Source: Alphaproteobacteria bacterium (lineage in GTDB: Bacteria; Pseudomonadota; Alphaproteobacteria; Rhizobiales; Rhizobiaceae). Taken from it: DNA of 64,000 bases. Numbering within the stretch: position 1 is the stretch's first letter; the number at the start of each line of letters is the position of its first letter. The translations under genes were made by a program, and so were the position numbers. Shown piece after piece: positions 51,816-61,160 of the stretch. The stretch spans positions 25,252-89,251 of the forward strand of contig JAJRQF010000114.1 of assembly GCA_024280375.1 (NCBI GenBank), in the 5' to 3' direction. Under the pieces are notes generated by a model. The model saw only the letters and a program-made list of their open reading frames with translations, did not search any database and had not been told where the DNA came from.

Positions 51816-54800
51816 TCACTCATACCCCCCGCCACTCGGCGTTGTTACAATCACCGCCTCGCCAGCGACCACGCTGGTTTGGTCGCAATATTCGAGTTCT
51901 TCCAGCGTGCCGTTTAAGCGGCGGATTTCGGTTTTGCCAACCTCGCCATCGCCGCCCTTGCCAAGGCCTGCGGGCGGGCGCTTGCGGTGGCTGGATAAAA
52001 TGGCGCATTCCATATCTTCCATAAAGCGCAATACGCGCCTTGTGCCATCGCCGCCGGGGAATTTTCCGCTCCCGCCAGAGCCTTTGCGAATGGAGAATTC
52101 TTCGACCACGATTGGAAAGCGCATTTCCAGAATTTCCGGGTCGGTCATTCTTGTGTTGGTCATATGCACATGCACCCCGGATGCGCCCTTAAAACCACGA
52201 CCGGAATTCATTTTTCCCGCAGGCGCGCCGGCACAAATCGTTTCGTAATTTTGATAACGCGCATTGCCATAGGTGAGATTGTTCATGGTGCCCTGGCTGT
52301 TGGCCTCGGCCCCCAGCGCCATCAACAGGCAATTGGTGACATGCTGGCTGGTCTCGGTATTTCCGGCGACCACGGCGGAAGGGTAGACCGGGCGCAGCAT
52401 AGAACCCTGCGGCACAATGATGGTGATGGGTTTTAAGCAGCCGGCATTCATCGGAATATCGCCCTCGACCATGAGGCGGAAAACATAGAGCACGGCGGCG
52501 CGGGTGACCGGCTCTGGCGCGTTAAAATTATTCTTCCACGCATCCGATGTGCCGGTAAAATCGACCGTTGCCTGACGGTTTTGCTTATCCACGGTGATTT
52601 TGAGCTTAATCACCTGGCCGGAATCCGTTTCATAATCATAGGCGCAATCGGAAAGTGCATCGATGACGCGGCGCACGCTCTCTTCCGCATTGTCCTGCAC
52701 GTGGCCCATATAGGCCTCGACCACATCTTCGCTGAAATGGGCGACCATTTTGCGCAGCTCGACCACGCCTTTTTCGTTGGCGGCGATTTGGGCGCGCATA
52801 TCGGCCATATTTTGTGAAGGGTTTCGTGCGGGCCACGGATGATCGGTCAGCACTTCGATCATTTCTTTTTCGCGAATAATGCCGCGATCTACCAGTTTGA
52901 AATTGTCGATCAAGACGCCTTCTTCGTCCACATGGGTGGCGCGCGGGGTGGCAGAACCCGGTGCCATGCCGCCAATATCAGCGTGGTGGCCGCGCGATGC
53001 GACATAGAACTGAATGGCTTTTTCGTCCTCGTCAAAAACCGGGGTGACGATGGTGATGTCGGGCAGGTGGGTGCCGCCATTATAGGGCGCGTTTAATACG
53101 AACACATCGCCGGGGTGAATGTCGCCCTCATTCAGCTTGATGATGGTCTCGACAGAGCGGTCCATCGAGCCCAGATGCACCGGCATATGCGGCGCATTGG
53201 CAACCAGCGTACCATCTGCTGCAAAGACCGCGCAGGAGAAATCCAACCGTTCTTTGATGTTGACCGAATAGGCGGTATTTTGCAGGGTAACGCCCATCTG
53301 TTCGGCAATTGACATGAAGAGATTGTTGAACACTTCCAGCATCACCGGGTCGGCGCTGGTGCCAATGGCGGATGCACGATCAAGCGCCTCCACACGGGTA
53401 AGCACGATGTGATTGCGGGCGTTGAGTTTGGCCTGCCAGCCCTGTTCCACCACGATGGTCTGGTGGGTTTCGATAATCAGCGCCGGGCCGTTCAAGCGAT
53501 TGCCGGGGGCGAGATTTTCACGCAAGTAAATACCCGCATCGCGCATTTTATCGCCCGCATAGAATGTGGTGGTCTTTGAGGGCGTGGCTTGCTCGTCGGT
53601 GAGTTTCAGTTCCGGCTCGTTTAATGCGCCGGTATCGCCCTCATCGCCCTGAACTTCCAACGCCTCGATAACGATTGGTTTGTTTTCAAACAGGAAGCCG
53701 AATTGCGCCCGGTGGGTCTTTTCAAAATCAGCAATGGCCCGGTCAATCGAGCCATGATCAAAATTGATATGCAGGCTGGTATCGGTGCCATCATAGCGCA
53801 AATGCGCCACCGTGCAGGTGGAGATATTTTTCTTGGCACAATCCTGCGCCAGCAATTCCTGCATCACGCCTTTGGTGAGTTTTTCTTCTAGCGTTTTGAT
53901 TTCATTGAGTTTAGCATCTTCAAACGGCACCACCATGGCGGTTGTGCGGTTGGCAGAAACCCGGGCCAGCCCCATGCCATAGGCCGATAATATGCCGGAA
54001 AACGGATGCACCAGCACAATTTCCATGCCGAGCGTATCGGCAACGCTGCATGCATGCTGACCGCCCGCACCACCAAAGCAGGTGAGGGCATATTCGGTCA
54101 CATCATAACCGCGCTGAACGGAAATTTTCTTGATCGCATTGGCCATATTTTCAACCGCTATTTTCAGGAAACCATTGGCGATTTCTTCCGGCGACTGACT
54201 CCCGCCAGCACCGCTGGCAGAACGATTAATGCCAATTTCGCTGGCGAGTACCTCGAATTTCTCGCGCACCACGTCCACATCAAGTTTTTGGTCTTGGTTG
54301 GGGCCAAAAATCGCCGGGAAAAATTCAGGCTTTAATTTGCCAACCATGACATTGGCATCGGTGACCGTAAGTGGCCCGCCACGGCGATAGCAGGCGGGGC
54401 CGGGGTTTGCGCCCGCACTGTCTGGCCCGACCTGAAAGCGCCCGGCCTCATAATGTAAAATGGAGCCACCACCGGCGGCGACCGTGTGAATTTGCATCAT
54501 TGGCGCGCGCATACGAACGCCCGCAACTTCGGTTTCAAAGGCTCGCTCATAGGTGCCGTTATAGTGGGAAACATCGGTGGAGGTGCCGCCCATATCAAAG
54601 CCGATCACCTTTTCATGGCCTGCCATGGCGGAGGTTTCAACTGCGCCGACAACGCCACCTGCGGGCCCGGAAAGGATCGCGTCTTTGCCCTGAAACATAT
54701 CAGCCGAGGTGAGCCCGCCGGAGGATTGCATGAACATCAGTTTGGGGGATTGCGAGCCAGCTTCCCCTTGCCCTTCGACAGGCTCAGGATGAGGGGAAGA

Positions 54801-55499
54801 GCCACCACTCAACTCATTCGCCACCTGGTCCACATAGCGCCGCAGGATGGGCGATAAATAGGCATCAACCACGGTTGTATCACCACGGCCTATCAGCTTG
54901 ACCAGTGGTGAAACCTCGTGGCTGACAGAGACTTGTGCAAAGCCCATGGCGCGGGCAATTGTTGCAATTTTCTGCTCGTGTTCGGGGTATTTCCAGGCGT
55001 GCATCAAACAAATGGCGATGCTGTCAAAACCCTCGCCTTTAAGCGCTTGCAGGCTGGATGTAACGGCTGCGACATCCAGCGGCTGGTTGATCGTGCCATC
55101 GGCCAGCACCCGTTCATCCACCTCAACGACTTTGGAATTCAACTGCTCGGGCAGGATGATTTCCTTGGCAAAAATATCGGGGCGGGCCTGATAGCCAATG
55201 CGCAATCCATCGCGAAACCCTTTGGTGATCAGCAGTGCCGTCGCATCGCCCTTGCGCTCTAAAAGCGCATTGGTTGCAACCGTGGTGCCCATTTTAACCG
55301 CGCCGATTTTCTCTGACGGCAATTGTTCATTATTGGCAACGCCAAGAATATCACGAATGCCCTGAATGGCCGCGTCCGCATAAGCTTCCGGATTTTCAGA
55401 CAGCAATTTATGCGGGTGAAGCGAGCCATCTGGCGCACAGCCGACAATATCGGTAAATGTGCCGCCGCGGTCGATCCAGAAATCCCATTTGCTGTTCAT
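51816..55499 (-). CDS. Fused hydantoinase/oxoprolinase, HyuA-HyuB (5-oxoprolinase type)
   Basis: 1227 residues. The N-terminal part (about 1-690) is HyuA with [24 protein letters not shown] (ATP-binding actin-like) and [12 protein letters not shown]; the C-terminal part (about 710-1227) is HyuB with [43 protein letters not shown]. The family hydrolyses 5-oxoproline, hydantoins or related rings using ATP. A palindromic repeat insert at about residues 234-246 (54761-54799) adds a Pro/Gly/Glu-rich segment that includes PEPVEG; it keeps frame. Divergent from a MarR-type regulator with a palindrome between them. Confidence 0.93.
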   Translation of the reverse strand: MNSKWDFWIDRGGTFTDIVGCAPDGSLHPHKLLSENPEAYADAAIQGIRDILGVANNEQLPSEKIGAVKMGTTVATNALLERKGDATALLITKGFRDGLRIGYQARPDIFAKEIILPEQLNSKVVEVDERVLADGTINQPLDVAAVTSSLQALKGEGFDSIAICLMHAWKYPEHEQKIATIARAMGFAQVSVSHEVSPLVKLIGRGDTTVVDAYLSPILRRYVDQVANELSGGSSPHPEPVEGQGEAGSQSPKLMFMQSSGGLTSADMFQGKDAILSGPAGGVVGAVETSAMAGHEKVIGFDMGGTSTDVSHYNGTYERAFETEVAGVRMRAPMMQIHTVAAGGGSILHYEAGRFQVGPDSAGANPGPACYRRGGPLTVTDANVMVGKLKPEFFPAIFGPNQDQKLDVDVVREKFEVLASEIGINRSASGAGGSQSPEEIANGFLKIAVENMANAIKKISVQRGYDVTEYALTCFGGAGGQHACSVADTLGMEIVLVHPFSGILSAYGMGLARVSANRTTAMVVPFEDAKLNEIKTLEEKLTKGVMQELLAQDCAKKNISTCTVAHLRYDGTDTSLHINFDHGSIDRAIADFEKTHRAQFGFLFENKPIVIEALEVQGDEGDTGALNEPELKLTDEQATPSKTTTFYAGDKMRDAGIYLRENLAPGNRLNGPALIIETHQTIVVEQGWQAKLNARNHIVLTRVEALDRASAIGTSADPVMLEVFNNLFMSIAEQMGVTLQNTAYSVNIKERLDFSCAVFAADGTLVANAPHMPVHLGSMDRSVETIIKLNEGDIHPGDVFVLNAPYNGGTHLPDITIVTPVFDEDEKAIQFYVASRGHHADIGGMAPGSATPRATHVDEEGVLIDNFKLVDRGIIREKEMIEVLTDHPWPARNPSQNMADMRAQIAANEKGVVELRKMVAHFSEDVVEAYMGHVQDNAEESVRRVIDALSDCAYDYETDSGQVIKLKITVDKQNRQATVDFTGTSDAWKNNFNAPEPVTRAAVLYVFRLMVEGDIPMNAGCLKPITIIVPQGSMLRPVYPSAVVAGNTETSQHVTNCLLMALGAEANSQGTMNNLTYGNARYQNYETICAGAPAGKMNSGRGFKGASGVHVHMTNTRMTDPEILEMRFPIVVEEFSIRKGSGGSGKFPGGDGTRRVLRFMEDMECAILSSHRKRPPAGLGKGGDGEVGKTEIRRLNGTLEELEYCDQTSVVAGEAVIVTTPSGGGYE
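54761..54799. repeat. Palindromic repeat (CCTTCGACAGGCTCAGG type) inserted in frame in hyuAB
   Basis: Outer arms CTTCCCCT (54761-54768) and AGGGGAAG (54792-54799) flank the CCTTCGACAGGCTCAGG core. On the minus strand it encodes a segment with HPEPVEGQG. The core is a widely dispersed bacterial repeat whose in-frame form gives PEPVEG. Here it sits in a region between HyuA strands. Confidence 0.7.
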
Positions 55500-55606
55500 G
55501 ATATTTGTTCCTTATTTTTCCGCTTGGCCATCCGGCCAATACTTATGTCATTCGCTTGCGAGGGACTTTGTCCCACGTGCGCTCATTTGATTGTTCGCGG
55601 TCTGGC

Positions 55607-55627
55607 AATTTGGTTTGACACCAAATT
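55607..55627. promoter_or_regulatory. Dyad AATTTGGT-N5-ACCAAATT in the hyuAB/marR spacer
   Basis: Perfect 8-bp arms (55607-55614, 55620-55627). It lies 108 bp before the hyuAB start, in a 296-bp divergent spacer, so it may be an operator for hyuAB. Confidence 0.4.
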
Positions 55628-55726
55628 ATTGACCTTGCCCCGAATCTGGCACGGAGGGCGGCTCGCTCTTCGCTCGCATTCACAGTACCATTTGCCGTAG
55701 TTCAAATAGAATGGCGGCAATTTCAT

Positions 55727-55755
55727 TTGACAAACATCAACAATTTATCGATAAA
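55727..55755 (+). promoter_or_regulatory. Candidate sigma-70 promoter of the MarR-type gene
   Basis: TTGACA (55727-55732), 17-bp spacer, GATAAA (55750-55755). The -10 lies inside the 20-bp palindrome, as expected for an autorepressor. Confidence 0.5.
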
Positions 55756-55759
55756 TTGT
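55740..55759. promoter_or_regulatory. 20-bp perfect palindrome, likely MarR operator
   Basis: Centred on ATCGAT with arms ACAATTTATC / GATAAATTGT, 36 bp before the regulator start. Size and symmetry fit MarR-family operators. Confidence 0.6.
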
Positions 55760-55795
55760 CAATAAAAATATCAAAGTATTTTTGAAGGCCGTGAA

Positions 55796-56338
55796 ATGAG
55801 CAAACCAAGCGACAAGAACGCACCCGCTACGCTGGACATTGGCCCGGTTGTTTCGGCCTCTCATTTGGCCAGCGGGGCGATGCCGGCTATGTCTGAAATG
55901 GAGTTTGCGCTCACCGTGGTCAATAATGCTTTTTCACGCTGGATGGTGCGATGCATGACGGCCATTGGCTATGCGGGTATGGCGCCGGTGGATGTGTTGA
56001 TCCTGCATTCGGTCAATCACCGCGAGCGGGAAAAAACCCTGTCGGATATTTGTCTGGTGTTGAATATCGAAGATACCCACGTGGTCACCTACGCGGTGAA
56101 AAAACTGGTCGGGCTTGGTCTGGTCAAAAGCGGTAAGCGCGGTAAGGAAAAGACCGTTGCCATTACCGATGAGGGGGCAAGTGCGTGCACCCGCTACCGT
56201 GATGTGCGCGAGGCATTGTTGATTTCAAGTATCAAATCCATGGGGCTGCAAGATGAGGAGGTGAGCCGCATCGCCGCGATGCTGCGGGCGCTTTCCGGCC
56301 AATATGATCAGGCGGCGAGGGGGGCTGCCAGTTTGTGA
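55796..56338 (+). CDS. MarR-type winged-helix regulator
   Basis: 180 residues. A helical N-terminus (about 30-65), winged helix with PVDVLILHSVNHREREKTLSDICLVLNIEDTHVVTYAVKKLVGLGLVKSGKRGKEKTVAITDEG, and C-terminal dimerisation helices. Divergent from hyuAB and with a perfect palindrome in its promoter, so likely autoregulated and possibly controlling hyuAB. The last 19 codons are duplicated 1.4 kb away beyond ltrA (57676-57734). Confidence 0.88.
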   Translation: MSKPSDKNAPATLDIGPVVSASHLASGAMPAMSEMEFALTVVNNAFSRWMVRCMTAIGYAGMAPVDVLILHSVNHREREKTLSDICLVLNIEDTHVVTYAVKKLVGLGLVKSGKRGKEKTVAITDEGASACTRYRDVREALLISSIKSMGLQDEEVSRIAAMLRALSGQYDQAARGAASL

Positions 56339-56355
56339 GTTTTCAAACGGTCTGA

Positions 56356-57516
56356 TTATTCAGATGTTTGAACATTTGACCTCGCCTGACGACTTCTTAC
56401 AACAACGCTTAGGGCGGTCACAGAAGCGATGGTTTCCAACGCAAAAGGGATGAACGGTGCCAGAAGAACTAGAGCCGAAAATATTGGCAGGACAAAGTGT
56501 ACCGCGCGATCACTATAGAAGCGATCGCGTACAAACCAAAGTCCGAGCATAAACATCGCAACCGGTATCGCGACTGCGTATTCACCCACCAGCAATGACA
56601 CTTTTGCGTTGCCAGCGACGATATCAACATAGGCTGCAAGACCAGCGCCGACTGCTGCACCTGATGCAAATATAACTACATGGCCGTAACCCCACACAAG
56701 TGCGCGATTGAAGTCGTCCGATACAAGGTGGTCTTCCTGCGAGAAATAAAGCCACCACATGGAGAACACGATGACGAGAGATGACAGTGCGATCTGAAGG
56801 AAAGCTATGTTTGTCGAGCCGCCCGCAATTTGTTGCAATGCCAAACCGCCGGCTAAAAGCGTTTCACCCAGCACTATTATGTTCAAAAGACCATAACGCT
56901 CAATAATATGGTGGCGATGCCAGGGACTTCTATTTTTCCTTTCGGCAATCACTGGCACCAACAGTTCCAGCACAACAAGAAAGAAATATAGCCCATATGC
57001 CAAAGCGGGGGTCATTGGCTGGAGTAAAAAGTAGCTGATCCAAAATACTTGCACAATGCCGATACCACCCGCATAGGTTAGGGCAGTCGAGCGCCTGTCC
57101 GGATCGTTTTTGGCGGCTCGCAACCAAAGGGCGATCATGCCCAGCCGCATGATCACGTAGCCGATAACGACCAATTTCAGGTCAAAAGATTTAAATAACG
57201 GGCCAATGCCCGCCGCCATTGTCAATGAGCCACTCATGATTAAAATTGTCAGCAGCCGAAAAAGCGTGTCATCATTGTCATAGGCTGAGGCAAACCAAGT
57301 GTAGTTCATCCACGCCCACCAAATGGCGAAGAATGCCATTACGAATGTGATAATACCTTGCAGGGCATGGGCTTCAATAATTGAGTGGTGAAGCCCGGCT
57401 GCTGCGGCTGCGATGGCGATGACTGAGACAAGATCAAAAAACAATTCAAGTGGTGTTGCGGTTCTGGAATGCTCTTGTGAATCTCTTGGTTTTAGCGGTT
57501 GGATAACAGGTAACAT
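56356..57516 (-). CDS. ltrA: Low temperature requirement A (LtrA) family membrane protein
   Basis: 386 residues with about 10-12 hydrophobic helices. RTATPLELFFDLVSVIAIAAAA at the N-terminus, AFFAIWWAWMNYTWFASAYDNDD, RYGLLNIIVLGETLLA and SMWWLYFSQED are LtrA family marks. Function not settled (needed for cold growth in Listeria). The gene runs opposite to its neighbours and lies between the complete marR 3' end and a diverged second copy of that end, suggesting insertion. Confidence 0.88.
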   Translation of the reverse strand: MLPVIQPLKPRDSQEHSRTATPLELFFDLVSVIAIAAAAAGLHHSIIEAHALQGIITFVMAFFAIWWAWMNYTWFASAYDNDDTLFRLLTILIMSGSLTMAAGIGPLFKSFDLKLVVIGYVIMRLGMIALWLRAAKNDPDRRSTALTYAGGIGIVQVFWISYFLLQPMTPALAYGLYFFLVVLELLVPVIAERKNRSPWHRHHIIERYGLLNIIVLGETLLAGGLALQQIAGGSTNIAFLQIALSSLVIVFSMWWLYFSQEDHLVSDDFNRALVWGYGHVVIFASGAAVGAGLAAYVDIVAGNAKVSLLVGEYAVAIPVAMFMLGLWFVRDRFYSDRAVHFVLPIFSALVLLAPFIPFALETIASVTALSVVVRSRQARSNVQTSE

Positions 57517-57864
57517 GCGTGGATTACTTTCTGAAAAAACTTTCGATATAGAATTGCGCCAGTTCTAAACATATCCAATGGAAACGAATTATTTTTGTAG
57601 CATGAGGATTTTGGAGGGAATTTGTCAAATTTATCTCATATAATCTGGTGGAATTTATCTGCATAATAAAGCTGTGCTGAGTGCATTTTCCGGCCAATAT
57701 GATCAAGCGGCGAGGGGCGCTGCCAGTTTGTGAGGAATATAATTTGCGTTAATACCCGCCATTTTCCCGCCTCACTGGATGTGCTATTGTGTTCTTGGGG
57801 CTGCATTTATTATCTGATTTTGCTATGCCTCGCCTAAATTTTGCGACTCACATAGATATTGCCC
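57517..57864. other. Spacer upstream of ltrA with a marR remnant and two AATTTATC half-sites
   Basis: No intact gene in these 348 bp. AATTTATC occurs at 57628-57635 and 57652-57659 (24 bp apart), identical to the half-site of the palindrome at 55740-55759. A remnant of the marR 3' end follows at 57676-57734. A regulatory link from the MarR-type protein to ltrA is possible but weak. Confidence 0.4.
57676..57734 (+). pseudogene. Remnant of the 3' end of a MarR-type gene
   Basis: These 59 bp match 56281-56339 at 53 of 59 positions. In the gene frame both copies end in SGQYDQAARGAASL then TGA; the two differences in that part are synonymous (cag/caa, ggg/ggc), and the earlier four change residues. 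So it is a diverged copy of real coding sequence, not a recent perfect duplication. No more of the gene was recognised upstream. Confidence 0.75.
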
Positions 57865-58575
57865 ATGTCAATCTGGACTGAAATTGGAGATTTTCTCACC
57901 AACTCCACCAGCGAAGTGCTCTCTTCGCTGGTTGAAAAGGTGCGCACAGTTTTTGTCGGTGATGCTAAAACCCGCAAACAAGTGGCGTTTTCAATCGCGA
58001 TTATTGCGCTTTCGGCTAAAATGGCCAAAGCCGATGGTGTTGTTACTGAGGAGGAAGTGGACGCTTTTCGCCAAATTTTTGATGTGCCGGATGCTGAAAT
58101 GAATAATGTGGCGCGGCTGTACAATCTGGCCCGAACAGATATTGCCGGTTTTGATGCCTATGCGCGGCAGGTAAAAGCTTTGTTTCCTGAGGACCCGGAA
58201 GTCTTGCGCGATGTGCTTGACGGGCTTTTTCATATTGCCAAGGCCGACGATATTTTACATGAAAAGGAACTTGAATTCATTGAGCATGTGGCGATGGTTT
58301 TTGAGTTTGATGAACAAACCTTCGAGCGAATTAAGATGCGACATGTGTCACTGAAGGATCGTGATCCGTATTTTCTGCTGGAGGCAGACCCCGAATGGGA
58401 TTTTGACAAGCTTAAGGCTCATTATCGCAAGCGAGTTACGGAAAACCACCCTGACCGCTTGATTGCACGCGGGGTGCCTAAGGAATTTATTGCCATCGCT
58501 AACGACCGGCTTGCCTGTATCAATGCCGCGTGGGAGCAAATTGAGCTGGAGCGGAAACCCCTTGTCGGCGCCTGA
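57865..58575 (+). CDS. TerB-like plus J-domain protein (DjlA-like)
   Basis: 236 residues from ATG 57865. The N-terminal TerB-like helical domain (about 25-150, KMAKADGVVTEEEVDAFRQIF and HIAKADDILHEKELEFI as two acidic helical repeats) leads to a C-terminal J domain (about 165-230) with HPD in ENHPDRLIARG, which stimulates DnaK. The downstream amidase gene overlaps its end by 14 bp. Likely a co-chaperone, perhaps envelope associated. Confidence 0.88.
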   Translation: MSIWTEIGDFLTNSTSEVLSSLVEKVRTVFVGDAKTRKQVAFSIAIIALSAKMAKADGVVTEEEVDAFRQIFDVPDAEMNNVARLYNLARTDIAGFDAYARQVKALFPEDPEVLRDVLDGLFHIAKADDILHEKELEFIEHVAMVFEFDEQTFERIKMRHVSLKDRDPYFLLEADPEWDFDKLKAHYRKRVTENHPDRLIARGVPKEFIAIANDRLACINAAWEQIELERKPLVGA

Positions 58576-59344
58576 ATTTGACCCGGATGCGGGTTGTGTT
58601 GATGCTGTTTGCAGCACGAAAAACTTTGGAGATCGCGCCAGCGGCAAGCCGCTTGATATGATTATTCTGCATTATACGGGCATGGAAAGTGGCAAGGCCG
58701 CGCTTGAGTGGCTGCGCAATCCTGAAAGCGGTGTTTCATGCCATTATTTTGTCGATGAGGCGGGCAAGATCACCCAATTGGTACGGGAGGAGCGCCGCAC
58801 CTGGCATGCGGGCAAGAGCTGCTGGAAGGGGGAGGACGATATCAATTCGCGTTCAATCGGCATTGAAATTGTCAATCCGGGGCATGAATTTGGCTATCGG
58901 GATTTCCCCGAAGTTCAGATCAATGCGGTGGTGAAATTGTGTCTGGATTGTGGCAACAGACTGCATATTCCACCGCAAAACGTTTTAGCGCACTCCGATG
59001 TGGCCCCAACCCGCAAGGAGGATCCTGGCGAACGTTTTCCCTGGGAAAGGCTTTTTCGCGCCGGCATTGGCCATTGGGTTCAGCCGGAAAAAATTACTTC
59101 GGGCCGCTATCTGCAGCGCGGTGATGCGGGTGAACCGGTTGAAGCCCTGCAATCAATGCTGGCGCTCTATGGTTATGCTATTGATATTACAGGGCAATAT
59201 GATGAATATATCATGGCTTGCGTAACCGCTTTTCAACGGCATTTTAGACAACAGAAGGTGGATGGAGTAGCTGATTACTCCACCCTGGCGACACTGCATA
59301 AACTGTTGGGTGATCTGCCGGAATCGCCTTTAAATCGCTTTTGA
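58562..59344 (+). CDS. AmpD-like N-acetylmuramoyl-L-alanine amidase with peptidoglycan-binding domain
   Basis: About 260 residues from TTG 58562 (SAPEFDPDAG), which has GGAGCGGAAA upstream; ATG at 58523 is the alternative. Amidase_2 domain (about 20-165): zinc ligands in ILHYTG, RRTWHAGKSCW and LAHSDVAPTRKEDPG. A C-terminal PG-binding domain (about 190-250) has the RYLQRGDAGEPVEALQSMLALYGY start and DYSTLATLHKLLG end. Cleaves muropeptides in recycling or wall remodelling. No signal peptide is seen, so cytosolic. Coupled to the TerB-J gene. Confidence 0.85.
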   Translation: MSAPEFDPDAGCVDAVCSTKNFGDRASGKPLDMIILHYTGMESGKAALEWLRNPESGVSCHYFVDEAGKITQLVREERRTWHAGKSCWKGEDDINSRSIGIEIVNPGHEFGYRDFPEVQINAVVKLCLDCGNRLHIPPQNVLAHSDVAPTRKEDPGERFPWERLFRAGIGHWVQPEKITSGRYLQRGDAGEPVEALQSMLALYGYAIDITGQYDEYIMACVTAFQRHFRQQKVDGVADYSTLATLHKLLGDLPESPLNRF

Positions 59345-59532
59345 ATCATGCGTCAAAATAACGCTTGGAAGCCTTTGAAAAAGCACGATTTATCGCCTTT
59401 CAATATGTTTCATTTCTGCAATACCAATTGATCAATCCCGCCACATTTTGGTGGCTATGGAGGCTAAACTGCGGCCCATCGGCGCCACCCTGTGTGGGCT
59501 GATTAAACAGTTGAATTAGCAAAGAGTACAAC

Positions 59533-60264
59533 ATGAAAAATTTTCAAAACGTGGCAATCGCCGCGACGATGACCTTTGGCCTGCTGATGCTCGGTGGCTG
59601 CCAGTCCTCCCAAACTGGTTCATCTACACATCTGAATGCCCAATCTGGCAAAAGCCTGAAAACGGCAACGAAACGGATAACCAGTACAAGCACAAGCCCG
59701 CAACCAAGATTGGTGAGCGAAGATGCAGCTATTACCGTAAGTTCTGCAACTGGTATGGTTGCTTTATCAAGGCCTGCTAAATCGAAAAATGCCAGCCGTA
59801 AAAAGCTTAAAAAAATCAACCGCAAAACCAAAAAATCGCGGCGGTTGTTTGCTAAACGCGGCAAACTCAAGGGCAGCCGGGTGAGGCGAAATTCCTATGA
59901 CCGGCTTATTCGGCGCTATGCAAGGGCTTATGGCGTTCCCTATAAGCTCGCCCGGGCGGTTGTTCAGGTTGAAAGTGGGTTTAAGGCCAGCGCCCGCGGC
60001 GGTGTTGGTGAAATTGGCTTGATGCAATTGCGCAAATCTACGGCTCGCGGCATGGGATATCGCGGTTCGACCAAAGGATTGTATAACCCGGAAACCAATA
60101 TCAAATATGGCATGCGCTATCTCGGCAAGGCATACAAGCTCGGTGGTGGTTCAACCTGTGGTGCAATATTGAAGTATAATGCGGGGCATGGTGCCAAGCG
60201 AATGAACCCTATTTCGAAGCGCTATTGTGGCAAGGTTCGCAAAATAATGCGGGGCAGGGTTTGA
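59533..60264 (+). CDS. Lytic transglycosylase (SLT) lipoprotein, tandem copy 1
   Basis: 243 residues. Lipobox LGGC with Cys23. A long Lys/Ser-rich linker (about 30-118) precedes an SLT domain (about 120-240): catalytic Glu147 in QVESGF, GLMQLRKSTARGMGY, NIKYGMRYL and AILKYNAG. Cuts the glycan of murein, anchored at the outer membrane. Paralogue of the next gene, 66 bp away. Confidence 0.9.
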   Translation: MKNFQNVAIAATMTFGLLMLGGCQSSQTGSSTHLNAQSGKSLKTATKRITSTSTSPQPRLVSEDAAITVSSATGMVALSRPAKSKNASRKKLKKINRKTKKSRRLFAKRGKLKGSRVRRNSYDRLIRRYARAYGVPYKLARAVVQVESGFKASARGGVGEIGLMQLRKSTARGMGYRGSTKGLYNPETNIKYGMRYLGKAYKLGGGSTCGAILKYNAGHGAKRMNPISKRYCGKVRKIMRGRV

Positions 60265-60330
60265 TTGCGCCACAATTAAAGACTATCAGTCGTCGAAGAC
60301 TATGAAGGTTGCGATAGAATAGAATTAGCA

Positions 60331-61086
60331 ATGAGAACGATAAACCTTACATTTGGGATTGCAGGCGCAGCAATTGCGCTTGCAGCACTTGGCGGATGTC
60401 AGGCACAAAATTCTGAAGGTTCGAGTTCTTCATTCTCTCTCGCCGACCGGTCTTCGACGACCTCCAAAATTTCCGCATCTGAAAGTGCCGCCGTCGCACA
60501 ACAGTTTGCGGCAATTAAACAGCTGCCAAGACCACTCGATCGGCCTTATCATCGGGCTTTGTATGATGGTGACCTTGAGTTGGATATTGTGGCCAACCCA
60601 AAAATTGATGGGGTGACGGGCCGCGAAATAGCAACGCTGTCTCCAGCACTTCGGCGCAAGCAGGCAAATCTGCCATTTGCCCGCCGGGCCATATTATACA
60701 ATTCGATCATTCGAAAACATGCAAAAATCAATGGCGTAGATTACGAATTGGCGCGCGCAATAATTTATACTGAAAGCAGTTTCAGGGTAAATGCGCTTGG
60801 CCGTGTTGGCGAAATTGGCCTGATGCAGATTAAACCCGCAACCGCGCGCGGTATGGGGTACAAGGGCACGATCAATCAGCTTTATATTCCTGAAAACAAC
60901 ATAAAATATGGAATGAAGTATTTGAAAAAGGCTCAAGATCGCGGCGGTGGCACCGTTTGCGGGATGATCCTTAAATATAATGCTGGGCTTTACTCCAAAC
61001 GGATGAACCCGGTCAGCGCTAAATATTGCCAGAAGGTCAAGCGGTTGATGCGGCAGGCGCGTGGCGGCAAAGTTGCGGCCGGGTAG
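60331..61086 (+). CDS. Lytic transglycosylase (SLT) lipoprotein, tandem copy 2
   Basis: 251 residues. Lipobox LGGC with Cys23, Ser-rich linker (about 28-60), SLT domain (about 125-245) with Glu148 in YTESSF, GLMQIKPATARGMGY, NIKYGMKYL and LKYNAG. The SLT part is very similar to the upstream gene (same RGMGY, NIKYGM and RMNP segments) while the linkers differ, so this is an old tandem duplication. Terminator follows. Confidence 0.9.
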   Translation: MRTINLTFGIAGAAIALAALGGCQAQNSEGSSSSFSLADRSSTTSKISASESAAVAQQFAAIKQLPRPLDRPYHRALYDGDLELDIVANPKIDGVTGREIATLSPALRRKQANLPFARRAILYNSIIRKHAKINGVDYELARAIIYTESSFRVNALGRVGEIGLMQIKPATARGMGYKGTINQLYIPENNIKYGMKYLKKAQDRGGGTVCGMILKYNAGLYSKRMNPVSAKYCQKVKRLMRQARGGKVAAG

Positions 61087-61110
61087 ACTGTTCAGAGATA
61101 CGAACAAAAT

Positions 61111-61137
61111 GGCCCGGAAATATCCGGGCCTTTTTTA
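61111..61137. terminator. Intrinsic terminator between convergent genes
   Basis: GGCCCGGA (61111-61118) and TCCGGGCC (61123-61130), 4-nt loop, then T6. It lies between the second SLT gene and the convergent caspase gene. Confidence 0.9.
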
Positions 61138-61160
61138 TTTGATGAACTTGTTGCGATTGT

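Noticed and set aside
55561..55580. GGGAC-TTT-GTCCC small hairpin in the hyuAB/marR spacer
   Set aside because: Very short loop of three bases, not aligned to a promoter or gene end; likely chance.
56281..57734. Interpretation of the ltrA segment as an integrative element with attL/attR
   Set aside because: Only one cargo gene, no integrase or excisionase in the window; the repeats are also diverged. Kept as a finding without naming it an element.
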